Below are positions 1-8,548 of a DNA stretch of 12,236 bases, piece after piece. The notes below the pieces were generated by a model, which ran no database searches, was not told where the DNA came from, and saw nothing but the letters and a program-made list of their open reading frames with translations. The position numbers and the translations under genes are program-made. Location: positions 1 to 12,236 of the forward strand of contig DAIQAV010000055.1 of NCBI GenBank assembly GCA_036781505.1, in the 5' to 3' direction. The DNA is from FEN-680 sp036781505. Lineage in GTDB: Bacteria > Actinomycetota > Geothermincolia > Fen-727 > Anoxymicrobiaceae. Positions within the stretch are counted from its first letter, which is position 1, and the number at the start of each line of letters is the position of its first letter.

Positions 1-46
1 CTGGAGAAGGTATACCTCGCCCTCAATAACTCGTCGGCATACCGCC

Positions 47-85
47 AAAATGCAAAAAAGGTGCCAGGCACCATTTTTGCATTTT
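47..85. repeat. REP-type palindrome, GGTGCC-A-GGCACC type
   Basis: A near-perfect palindrome is centred on A66. The arms are 19 nt each with a single A/A mismatch (59/73), and the core is GGTGCC/GGCACC flanked by A-runs and T-runs. This core resembles short REP palindromes that elsewhere are associated with RAYT (TnpA-REP) transposases. No RAYT gene is visible here. It lies inside long-repeat copy 1, at a place where copy 2 has no such hairpin, so it is probably a secondary insertion (inference). Confidence 0.7.
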
Positions 86-158
86 CGATTGCACCACATG
101 AGTAATTCCTACTAGGCAGCCACTCTTCTTAGATTTTCATTTATATAGGGGGATGCAA

Positions 159-274
159 GACGGGGGCAGGGTGAGCGTTTTGCGTAGCCTCCGCAGCGTC
201 TCGGGGAGCATAGATAGTCTGCTGATATCAAAGACGCGAGGACCAGCAAGCAAAAGGCTCACCCTGCCCCCGTC
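159..274. repeat. Inverted-repeat core of long repeat copy 1
   Basis: The left arm 159-183 begins GACGGGGGCAGGGTGAGC and the right arm 250-274 ends GCTCACCCTGCCCCCGTC. They pair over 25 bp with one mismatch (G177 against G257). The interior begins with GTAGCCTCCGCAGCG and ends with GCGAGGACCAGCAA, both nearly identical to copy 2. The stem would form a very stable cruciform or RNA hairpin. There is no U-run after the stem, so an intrinsic terminator is not supported. Confidence 0.75.
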
Positions 275-288
275 CCAATTAGCCCTTG

Positions 289-323
289 ATGCAACACAAG
301 GGGTCTGACCCCTTTTGTTGCAT
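289..323. repeat. REP-type palindrome, GGGGTC-T-GACCCC type
   Basis: A palindrome is centred on T306. The arms 289-305 and 307-323 pair at 16 of 17 positions; the exception is C297/T315. The core is AAGGGGTC/GACCCCTT. It resembles another widespread RAYT-associated REP core. It is followed by a perfect tandem duplication of TTTTGTTGCA (313-322 and 323-332). The hairpin could act as a bidirectional terminator between the repeat region and dtd, but REP identity is more likely from its sequence. Confidence 0.65.
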
Positions 324-327
324 TTTG

Positions 328-355
328 TTGCATTGACGCGCGCTACCGTTAATAT
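328..355 (+). promoter_or_regulatory. Candidate sigma70-type promoter upstream of dtd
   Basis: TTGCAT (328-333) and TAATAT (350-355) are separated by 16 nt and lie about 35 nt upstream of the likely dtd start. The -35 hexamer falls within the tandem TTTTGTTGCA repeat next to the REP palindrome, so the mobile repeat may supply part of the promoter. This rests on hexamer similarity only. Confidence 0.3.
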
Positions 356-371
356 TGAATCGCTAAACGAT

Positions 372-380
372 GGGGGAGGT
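372..380 (+). promoter_or_regulatory. dtd ribosome binding site, strong and start-deciding
   Basis: GGGGGAGGT is a strong Shine-Dalgarno sequence. It ends 8 nt before the ACG codon at 389 but 17 nt before the GTG at 398. The spacing is ideal for initiation at 389 and poor for 398, which supports a non-AUG (ACG) start for dtd or a recent loss of its ATG. Confidence 0.6.
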
Positions 381-397
381 CGGTCCAGACGAGAGCG

Positions 398-829
398 GTG
401 ATACAGAGGGTGAAGCGGTGCTCGGTCGAGGTGGAAGGACGCCTTGTCACCGAGACCGGCAAGGGCCTGCTGGTGCTGCTGGGCATCGCGGAAGGCGACG
501 GTGAGCCGCAGCTGGCCTACGTCGCGGATAAGACTCTCAACCTGCGCTTATTTCCCGATGAGGCGGACAAGATGAACCTATCGGTCCTCGACATCCGCGG
601 GGAGATCACTGTTGTGAGCCAATTCACGCTGCTGGCCGACACCTCCAGGGGCCGTCGCCCATCGTTTGTGGCCGCCGCGGACCCGACGCTCGCCGAGCCA
701 CTGTACCAGGCTTTCGTGGAACGGCTTCGCCTGACCGGGGTGAAGGTGGGCACAGGCCGGTTCGGCGCGATGATGGACGTGAGCCTGGACAACTGGGGCC
801 CGGTCACGATCGTCCTGGATTCTCCTTGA
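398..829 (+). CDS. dtd: D-aminoacyl-tRNA deacylase (start probably ACG at 389)
   Basis: Dtd hydrolyses D-amino acids (and Gly) from mischarged tRNAs in the cytoplasm, as a homodimer. The protein of 143 aa from the GTG shows the family signatures: the SQFTL active-site motif at 74-78 and the cross-subunit Gly-cisPro motif in NWGPVT at 132-137 (most homologues have NDGPVT). TGRFGAMM lies just before the latter. Family members normally begin M-R-A-V-(V/I)-Q-R-V. Here the in-frame codons from 389 read ACG-AGA-GCG-GTG-ATA-CAG, that is T-R-A-V-I-Q, so the coordinate given (first conventional start, GTG 398) lacks three conserved residues. Starting at 389 gives 146 aa, the usual length, with ideal ribosome binding site spacing. 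It lies upstream of the hydrolase and hisS, as in many Gram-positive genomes. Identity is secure; the start is not. Confidence 0.95.
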   Translation: MIQRVKRCSVEVEGRLVTETGKGLLVLLGIAEGDGEPQLAYVADKTLNLRLFPDEADKMNLSVLDIRGEITVVSQFTLLADTSRGRRPSFVAAADPTLAEPLYQAFVERLRLTGVKVGTGRFGAMMDVSLDNWGPVTIVLDSP

Positions 830-848
830 AGGACCGCGCGGGCCTACA

Positions 849-857
849 TGCTATCAT
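849..857 (+). promoter_or_regulatory. Possible extended -10 element before the MBL hydrolase gene
   Basis: TGCTATCAT matches an extended -10 pattern (TGn plus five of six TATAAT bases) about 30 nt before the next start. No convincing -35 hexamer is present. It sits in the 57-nt gap after dtd and may give the hydrolase-hisS-aspS group its own promoter. Weak evidence. Confidence 0.25.
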
Positions 858-886
858 TTCACCTGAGGCACTGAGGAAGAGGGCGC

Positions 887-1543
887 ATGGGAAAGCTCAT
901 AACAAAAAGGCTTGAAGTCGGTATGCTCGGCACCAACTGCTACATAGTGATGGACTCCGGCGACCGGGCGGGTTTCGTCATCGACCCAGGCGCCGAGGCG
1001 CGCAAGATCCTCGACGCCGCGCGATCGGAGCGCCTGGAGTGCTCAGCGATACTCTGCACCCACGGGCACGTCGACCACATCGGAGCGGTGGGCAAGGTTG
1101 CCGAGGCGCTCGACGCCCCGGTGCTGATCGCCCGCGCGGACTCGGGCTCGCTGGAGGGATCTGCCAGCGGGGTGGCGGGCAGGCTCGGCTCGATGCTGGT
1201 CTCCAAACCGAAAGGGAGCGGCGTCGATTACCTGGAGCCGGACAGCGTGCTCGACCTGGCCGGCCCCGAGATCAGGGTTGTTCCGACCCCGGGGCACACC
1301 AAGGGTTCGATGTCGTTCATAACCGGTGCGGGGATCTTCTGCGGCGACCTGGTCTTCCAGGGATCGGTGGGGCGCACCGACCTGCGGGGCGGCTCCTTCT
1401 CCGAGCTGCTGGAATCGGTGCGCAAATACGTCTGGCCGCTTCCGGACGACACGGTCATTTACCCGGGGCACGGACCGGCCACCACTGTGGCCGCGGAAAA
1501 GGCGCGCAACCCGTTCCTGCGAGATATTGGGATGGAGGACTGA
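887..1543 (+). CDS. Metallo-beta-lactamase fold hydrolase, glyoxalase II-like
   Basis: A 218-aa cytoplasmic enzyme of the GloB/YcbL/YqgX-like branch of the metallo-beta-lactamase superfamily, whose members hydrolyse thioesters such as S-lactoylglutathione or related substrates. All dinuclear metal ligands are visible: H59-x-H61-x-D63-H64 (THGHVDH), H137 in PGHTKGS, D154 in FCGDLVF and H195 in YPGHGP. The tail AAEKARNPFL is typical of this branch. The start is ATG after a purine-rich GAGGAAGAGGG. The substrate cannot be told from sequence; Actinobacteria generally lack glutathione, so a true glyoxalase II role is uncertain. A gene of this type commonly sits between dtd and hisS in Gram-positive bacteria. 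hisS starts one nucleotide after its stop. Confidence 0.9.
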   Translation: MGKLITKRLEVGMLGTNCYIVMDSGDRAGFVIDPGAEARKILDAARSERLECSAILCTHGHVDHIGAVGKVAEALDAPVLIARADSGSLEGSASGVAGRLGSMLVSKPKGSGVDYLEPDSVLDLAGPEIRVVPTPGHTKGSMSFITGAGIFCGDLVFQGSVGRTDLRGGSFSELLESVRKYVWPLPDDTVIYPGHGPATTVAAEKARNPFLRDIGMED

Positions 1544-1544
1544 G

Positions 1545-2855
1545 ATGGCGCTCAAGTACCGCGCCCCCAGGGGCACCTTCGACCTGACGTACCCTTCCTC
1601 GGAGAAGTTCGCCGCCGTGGTGGACGCGGCTTGCGGGATCATGTCGCTCTACGGTTACCAGCGCATCGTCACCCCGATCATCGAGAGCACCGACCTGTTC
1701 AGGCGCAGCATCGGCGAGTCCAGCGACATCGTCACCAAGGAGATGTACTCCTTCGAGGACCGCGGGGGCGAGTGGCTCACCCTGCGCCCCGAGGGCACGG
1801 CGCCGGTGGTGCGCGCGTTCCTGGAGCAGGGCCTCGCATCAAAAGGGCTGCCCCAGAAGCTCTACTACGCCGGGCCCATGTTCAGGCGGGAGAGGCCGCA
1901 GGCCGGCCGCTTCAGGCAGTTCTTCCAGATCGGCGCCGAGGCCATCGGCAGCAGGGATTCCTTCCTCGACGCCGAGATAATCGCGATATCCGATCACCTC
2001 TTCAAGCGTCTCGGGCTCGAGGGCTACTCGCTCCTCCTCAACAGCGTCGGATGCTCCGAGTGCCGGCCCGCCTACGTCGCGCAGCTGGGCGAGTTCCTCA
2101 CCCGCGTAAGGGACTCCCTCTGCCCGGACTGCAAGCGCCGGGCCGACGAGAACCCGCTGAGGGTGTTCGACTGCAAGAACGAGTCCTGCAGGCAGGCGGT
2201 CGCCGAGGCGCCGGGCATAGGCGACGCACTCTGCCCGGACTGCACCGAGCACTTCGACGGTGTGAAGAAGCACCTCGAGCGCATGTCCATCCCGTTCGGC
2301 ATCGACGCGCGAATGGTGCGCGGGCTCGACTACTACACCAACACGGCCTTCGAGTTCCAGTTCGAGGGGCTGGGGGCGCAGAACACGGTCTCCGGCGGAG
2401 GGCGCTACGACTACCTGGCCGAGGAGCTGGGCGGTCCGGCGACCCCCGGGGTGGGATACAGCCTCGGCATCGAGAGGCTGATAATGGTCATCGAGGCGCA
2501 GGGCCTCGACCCCTGCAAGCCGCCCAGGCTGGACCTGTACGTTGCCGGAACTCCCGGGACCGACCGCGACAGGCTCCTCGACATACTTATCGAGATGCGG
2601 CGCGCGGGCGTGAGCGCGGACGCCGACACGATGGAGCGCGGGCTGAAGGCGCAGATGAAGCAGGCCGACCGGCTGCAGGCGCGGCTGGTCATGATCATAG
2701 GACCCGATGAGCTCGAGCGCGGAGAGGCCACGGTAAGGGACCTGGACAGGTCCGAGCAGTGGAACGTCCCGATCAAGCAGGCGACGCCGCGGGTCAAGGA
2801 TTACCTCGCCCGGGCGGAGCAGCCGCCGGCGGAAGACAAGGACTCAGATGGCTGA
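1545..2855 (+). CDS. hisS: Histidyl-tRNA synthetase
   Basis: Class II synthetase of 436 aa that charges tRNA-His. Visible signatures are motif 2 around 113-128 (FRRERPQAGRFRQFFQ), the HisA motif RGLDYYTNT at 259-267 and motif 3 GVGYSLGIERL at 302-312. A C-terminal anticodon-binding domain runs from about 328 and includes the usual EMRRAGVSAD stretch. Four Cys pairs (170/173, 193/196, 210/215, 230/233) lie in the insertion domain, as in many Gram-positive HisRS, and may bind zinc. The start is ATG 1545, preceded by GGAGG at 1534-1538. The reading frame is open further upstream, but that part overlaps the hydrolase and has no HisRS similarity. The 3' end overlaps aspS by 8 nt, so the two are probably translationally coupled. 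Confidence 0.97.
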   Translation: MALKYRAPRGTFDLTYPSSEKFAAVVDAACGIMSLYGYQRIVTPIIESTDLFRRSIGESSDIVTKEMYSFEDRGGEWLTLRPEGTAPVVRAFLEQGLASKGLPQKLYYAGPMFRRERPQAGRFRQFFQIGAEAIGSRDSFLDAEIIAISDHLFKRLGLEGYSLLLNSVGCSECRPAYVAQLGEFLTRVRDSLCPDCKRRADENPLRVFDCKNESCRQAVAEAPGIGDALCPDCTEHFDGVKKHLERMSIPFGIDARMVRGLDYYTNTAFEFQFEGLGAQNTVSGGGRYDYLAEELGGPATPGVGYSLGIERLIMVIEAQGLDPCKPPRLDLYVAGTPGTDRDRLLDILIEMRRAGVSADADTMERGLKAQMKQADRLQARLVMIIGPDELERGEATVRDLDRSEQWNVPIKQATPRVKDYLARAEQPPAEDKDSDG

Positions 2856-4641
2856 AAACGATTCGGGGCAGGTCTCCTACAGGCTGAAGCGGAACACCTG
2901 GTGCGGCGAGCTGGCCGCGTCGTCCGACGGCGCCGAGGTGCTGCTCAACGGCTGGGTGGCGCGCCGGCGCGACCACGGCGGCTTGATATTCATCGACCTG
3001 CGAGATACCACAGGCCTGGTGCAGGTCGTGTTCGACCCGCGCGTCTCGGAGGAGTGCCACGCTGTTGCCGAGGAGGTGCGGCCGGAGTACGTGCTGGCGG
3101 TTGCCGGATCGGTGAGGCTGCGCCCCGAGGGCACGCAGAACCCCGAGATGCCCACCGGCGAGATCGAGGTCGTCGCGTCCGACGTCGAGGTCCTCAACGC
3201 CTCGCGCACTCCGCCATTCGAGATAAGGGACGATATCAACGTCGACGAGAAAGTCAGGCTCTCTTACCGGTTCCTGGACCTGCGGCGCGACGAGATGCAG
3301 GCCACGATGAAGCTGCGCCACCGTGTGGTCAAGGCCACGCACGACTACTTCGACCTGCAGCGTTTCAACGAGATCGAGACCCCGCAGCTATGCAAGAGCA
3401 CGCCCGAGGGCGCCCGGGACTACCTGGTGCCCAGCCGCGTGCAGCCGGGGCGCTTCTACGCTCTGCCGCAGTCGCCCCAGCTCTTCAAGCAGGTCCTGAT
3501 GGTGGCCGGCTTCGACCGCTACTACCAGATCGCCCGCTGCTTCCGGGACGAGGACCTCCGCGCCGACCGCCAGCCGGAGTTCACCCAGGTCGACCTCGAG
3601 ATGTCTTTTGTGGACGAGGGCGACGTGATGGACCTCGTGGACGGCCTCCTCGACAGCATCTTCACCGCGGCCCTGGGGCACGGCCTCCAGCTGCCGATAC
3701 CGCGCATGGCCTACGACGAGGCGATCGAGACCTACGGCACCGACCGGCCCGACCTTCGCTACGGGCTTCGCATGTCCACCCTGGACGAGGTCTTCGCCGG
3801 CACCGGCTTCAAGGTGTTCGCGGAGGCGCTGTCGGGGGGCGGGACCGTTAGAGGGATGCGCATCGAGGGCGGAGGCGGCATGTCGCGCTCCGAGCTCGAC
3901 ACCTGGAACAAGCGCGCAATTGAGCTGGGCGCAGGGGGGCTGGTGTGGCTGATAGTCGAGGCCGACTCCTCGCTGCGCTCGCCGGTAGCGAAGTTTCTCC
4001 TCGACGAGGAGAAAGCGGCGCTGGCGGCGGCGTTGAAGCTCGAGCCGGGCGACGCGGCCTTCCTGCTCGCGGGCGACAGGGCGTCCTGCGACGACATACT
4101 CCACCACCTGCGCACGGCTCTTGCCACCTCCATGGACCTCTGTCCGGCGGACGAGTTCAAGCTCACCTGGATCGTCGACTTCCCACTGCTCGAATACGAC
4201 GCGGCCGAGGGCCGCTACAAGTCGCTGCACCACCCGTTCACCAGCCCGACGCCGGAGTCCATGGGGCTGCTCGAGACCGACCCCCTCGATGCAAAGGCGC
4301 GCGCCTACGACATCGTGATGAACGGCCTGGAGATCGGCGGGGGTTCCATCCGTATCCACAGCCCGGCCGTCCAGGAGCGTATGTTCCGCGTGCTGGGGAT
4401 CCCCCGGGAGGATTACCAGACCAAGTTCGGCTTCCTGCTCGAGGCGCTCGAGTACGGCGCACCGCCTCACGGAGGCCTGGCGCTGGGGCTCGACCGGCTG
4501 GTGATGCTGCTGGCGCACAGGGACTCGATCAGGGACGTTATCGCGTTCCCCAAGACACAGTCGGCCTCCGACCTCTTCACCGGAGCCCCCGACGAGGTGT
4601 CCCCCGGCCAGCTCAAGGACCTCGGCCTTAAACACATCTGA
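2848..4641 (+). CDS. aspS: Aspartyl-tRNA synthetase, bacterial type, probably non-discriminating (Asp/Asn)
   Basis: Class IIb synthetase of 597 aa, the normal length for the bacterial type. It has an N-terminal OB-fold anticodon domain (about 15-115), the catalytic core with STPEGARDYLVPSR (184-197) and LPQSPQLFKQ (206-215), and motif 2 FRDEDLRADRQPEFTQVDLE (232-251). The bacterial GAD insertion spans roughly 295-430, and motif 3 GGLALGLDRLVMLL is at 542-555. In the anticodon domain the loop reads RRRDHGG with His43. A His at the equivalent place is linked to non-discriminating enzymes that also charge tRNA-Asn (P. aeruginosa H31), whereas E. coli has Leu. This suggests Asn-tRNA is made by GatCAB transamidation (inference). 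ATG start, overlapping hisS by 8 nt. Confidence 0.97.
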   Translation: MAENDSGQVSYRLKRNTWCGELAASSDGAEVLLNGWVARRRDHGGLIFIDLRDTTGLVQVVFDPRVSEECHAVAEEVRPEYVLAVAGSVRLRPEGTQNPEMPTGEIEVVASDVEVLNASRTPPFEIRDDINVDEKVRLSYRFLDLRRDEMQATMKLRHRVVKATHDYFDLQRFNEIETPQLCKSTPEGARDYLVPSRVQPGRFYALPQSPQLFKQVLMVAGFDRYYQIARCFRDEDLRADRQPEFTQVDLEMSFVDEGDVMDLVDGLLDSIFTAALGHGLQLPIPRMAYDEAIETYGTDRPDLRYGLRMSTLDEVFAGTGFKVFAEALSGGGTVRGMRIEGGGGMSRSELDTWNKRAIELGAGGLVWLIVEADSSLRSPVAKFLLDEEKAALAAALKLEPGDAAFLLAGDRASCDDILHHLRTALATSMDLCPADEFKLTWIVDFPLLEYDAAEGRYKSLHHPFTSPTPESMGLLETDPLDAKARAYDIVMNGLEIGGGSIRIHSPAVQERMFRVLGIPREDYQTKFGFLLEALEYGAPPHGGLALGLDRLVMLLAHRDSIRDVIAFPKTQSASDLFTGAPDEVSPGQLKDLGLKHI

Positions 4642-4690
4642 GGGACGGCGACGCGCGCCGTGAGGCTTGCCGGGTTGGACGGTTCAACTA

Positions 4691-4699
4691 TGGTATATT
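4691..4699 (+). promoter_or_regulatory. Candidate extended -10 promoter for the DUF948-like gene
   Basis: TGGTATATT fits an extended -10 (TGn-TATATT) about 64 nt before the DUF948-like start, in a locally AT-rich patch of an otherwise GC-rich 121-nt gap after aspS. TTGGAC at 4675-4680 is too close (13 nt) for a standard -35, but extended -10 promoters do not need one. Confidence 0.4.
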
Positions 4700-4762
4700 A
4701 GTCGTCTGTAGCAGGCGAAGCTCCCCGGGAGAACCGCGAATCGGACCAGGAAAGGAGTGGGC

Positions 4763-5110
4763 ATGGGATACGTCGCCGGCCTCATCGCGGCCATAGCCTT
4801 TGCTGTCATCGCCATATTGACCGCGTGGCTGCTCTACCAGCTCATCAGGACCATGGGGATCATCAACCAGTTCCTCGATGACGTCAGGATAGAGACCATC
4901 CCGCTCATGACGCGTTTCCAGACCACCATGGACCACGTGAACAACGAGCTCGACCGGGTCGACGGGATACTCAGCGCCGTCGAGTCCATGTCCCAGAAGG
5001 CCAACAGCGCCACCAAGGTGGTGCAGGAGGTCGTGACCTCTCCGATCGTGAAGGCCATCAGCATGAGCGCCGGGGCCGGCAGAGCCTACAGCAAGTGGAA
5101 GAAGAAGTAG
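4763..5110 (+). CDS. DUF948-like single-pass membrane protein with coiled coil
   Basis: Small protein of 115 aa. Residues about 4-28 form one hydrophobic N-terminal membrane segment (GLIAAIAFAVIAILTAWLLY). A largely helical, heptad-like stretch follows (about 30-90), and the C-terminus is basic, ending KWKKK. This architecture and its place between aspS and alaS match the DUF948 family, which in Actinobacteria lies in the rarA-DUF948-alaS-ruvX-mltG cluster. The function is unknown. ATG 4763 is preferred because AAAGGAG (4751-4757) is 5 nt upstream; a GTG at 4757 would overlap that Shine-Dalgarno. It has its own candidate promoter. The usual neighbours rarA and a second small membrane protein (DUF6167) are absent here. 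Confidence 0.8.
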   Translation: MGYVAGLIAAIAFAVIAILTAWLLYQLIRTMGIINQFLDDVRIETIPLMTRFQTTMDHVNNELDRVDGILSAVESMSQKANSATKVVQEVVTSPIVKAISMSAGAGRAYSKWKKK

Positions 5111-5113
5111 CTC

Positions 5114-5170
5114 GGTATACCTTCTTCCGCTCCCCTTCGAGGACTCAACGTCCGCGGAAGAAGGTATACC
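5114..5170. repeat. 17-bp perfect inverted repeat with 23-nt loop
   Basis: The arms at 5114-5130 and 5154-5170 are exact reverse complements (GGTATACCTTCTTCCGC against GCGGAAGAAGGTATACC). The first starts 3 nt after the DUF948-like stop codon. The right arm belongs to the long repeat: a matching GAAGGTATACC occurs at 6-16 at the window's left edge. There is no T-run, so this looks like part of the repeat element rather than an ordinary intrinsic terminator, though it could still limit read-through. Confidence 0.8.
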
Positions 5171-5408
5171 TCGCCCCCAAGAACTCATAAGCGTTGTGCC
5201 AAAACTTGCATTTTTCGATTACACGCCAGCATCTATTCCTACTGGTCAGTTGTCATCTTGAATTGTTATTTATATAGGGGGGTGTCCTGACGGGGGAAGG
5301 GTTAGCGTTTTGCGTAGCCTCCGCAGCGGGGCCCAGTTTACCGGATATATGTGCATTCGCGAGGACAGCAAGCAAAATGCTTACCCTTCCCCGTCCCCAT
5401 TAACGCCT
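5154..5408. repeat. Long structured intergenic repeat, copy 2
   Basis: Second copy of the repeat at 3-285, in the same orientation. It shares all conserved blocks listed for copy 1, including ATTCCTACT, ATTTATATAGGGGG, AGCGTTTTGCG-TAGCCTCCGCAGCG and GAGGACAGCAAGCAAAA. It lacks the GGTGCC-type palindrome, reading CCAAAACTTGCATTTTT without interruption. The variable centre (about 33 nt, 5329-5360) is unrelated to copy 1. It occupies most of the roughly 400-nt gap between the DUF948-like gene and alaS. Reading alaS back to the GTG at 5351 would wrongly translate part of this repeat. Confidence 0.8.
5289..5395. repeat. Inverted-repeat core of long repeat copy 2
   Basis: The left arm 5289-5313 starts GACGGGGGAAGGGTTAGC and the right arm 5372-5395 ends GCTTACCCTTCCCCGTC. 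They pair with a 1-nt bulge and two mismatches around a 58-nt interior. Compared with copy 1, the pair C167-G266 has become A-T here (5297/5388), a compensatory change that keeps the stem. Function unknown. Confidence 0.7.
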
Positions 5409-5424
5409 CCACTGACCCCTGTCG

Positions 5425-5453
5425 TTCTATAAGCCCGGCCGTTGGGTTAGAAT
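5425..5453 (+). promoter_or_regulatory. Candidate alaS promoter
   Basis: TAGAAT at 5448-5453 matches five of six consensus -10 bases. It lies just downstream of long-repeat copy 2 and 53 nt before the alaS TTG. The -35 position (TTCTAT, 5425-5430, 17-nt spacing) is a poor match. I see no T-box or other leader structure between it and alaS. Confidence 0.35.
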
Positions 5454-5506
5454 GTTTCTTTGTGTTGCCCGTCGAAAAAGGCCTTTCGAAAAGGGGTAGT
5501 CGTCAC

Positions 5507-8136
<2,630 letters not shown>

Positions 8137-8140
<4 letters not shown>

Positions 8141-8547
8141 GGCTGATAGGGCTGGACGTGGGCGAAAGCCGCATCGGAGTCGCCGTGAGCGACCCGCTGG
8201 GCAAGACCGCCCAGCCTCTCGAGACGGTCAGGCGGGATGAGGATTCCGTGCGGCGGCTCGCGGAACTGGCAGGCGAGATGGGCGCCGAGAAGATAGTAGT
8301 CGGCCTTCCGCTGCTGCTCGACGGTTCGGAGGGTAAGCAGGCAGGGTTGGTGCGGGCCTTCGCGGAAGAGCTGGCAGGGGCGGTCGAAGTGCCGGTCGTC
8401 TTCACGGACGAGAGGCTGACGACGAGGCAGGCTCAAGGGGTCCTGGCCTCCGGGAGGGTGAAGCGGGCTAAGAGGCGTGAGGCCGCGGACAGGATCGCTG
8501 CCGCGCTGATACTGAGCGGTTACATGGACGGTCTCCCGGAGGGATGA
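8137..8547 (+). CDS. ruvX: RuvX/YqgF family RNase H-fold nuclease
   Basis: Protein of 136 aa, normal size for RuvX (YqgF), a cytoplasmic RNase H-like nuclease implicated in 16S pre-rRNA 5'-end processing and described as a putative Holliday junction resolvase. The signatures are GLDVGESRIGVAVSD from residue 5 with catalytic Asp7, VVGLPLLLDGSEG in the middle, TDERLTT with a conserved Glu, and DRIAAALIL near the end with the last acidic residue. It starts with TTG inside the alaS end (TTGA overlap), preceded by GAGGGGAG, so it is translationally coupled. The order alaS-ruvX-mltG is widely conserved. Confidence 0.95.
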
Positions 8548-8548
8548 C

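Larger units (their letters stand above)
3..285. repeat. Long structured intergenic repeat, copy 1 (5' end cut by window)
   Basis: This region aligns along its length with 5154-5408. Shared blocks are GAAGGTATACCTCGCCC (from 6), CCAAAA, TTGCATTTT-CGATT, ATTCCTACT, ATTTATATAGGGGG, GACGGGGG, then AGCGTTTTGCG-TAGCCTCCGCAGCG, and GAGGAC(C)AGCAAGCAAAA before the closing arm. Its core is a 25-nt arm at 159-183 facing 250-274, complementary at all but one position, around a 66-nt interior. About 39 nt in the middle of that interior do not match the other copy. The base composition is more AT-rich than the flanking genes. I see no coding potential and recognise no named family. It could be a non-autonomous mobile element or a structured RNA. 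Confidence 0.8.

Noticed and set aside
159..274. Intrinsic terminator
   Set aside because: The stem is strong but far too long-looped (66 nt) and has no T-run; the second copy at 5289-5395 shows it belongs to a repeat.
3..285. CRISPR array
   Set aside because: Repeats are long, only two copies exist 5 kb apart, and there are no regular spacers.
1326..1544. N-terminal extension of hisS into the hydrolase gene
   Set aside because: It overlaps a well-supported gene in another frame; HisRS begins at MALKYRAPRGT with a ribosome binding site directly before it.
1631..2710. 359-aa plus-strand frame inside hisS
   Set aside because: An R/A/G/H-rich shadow frame without motifs; HisRS occupies the other frame.
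3388..4635. 415-aa open frame on the minus strand inside aspS
   Set aside because: High-GC genes leave long antisense open frames; the composition is low-complexity R/V/E-rich and no motif is recognisable, while the plus strand is clearly AspRS.
5351..5506. N-terminal extension of alaS back to GTG 5351
   Set aside because: The 52 extra residues are encoded by the intergenic repeat and have no place in the AlaRS family; homologues begin at KSSEIRK, matching TTG 5507.
5396..5506. T-box or other amino-acid-sensing leader before alaS
   Set aside because: I could not find a T-box consensus or a terminator/antiterminator pair.
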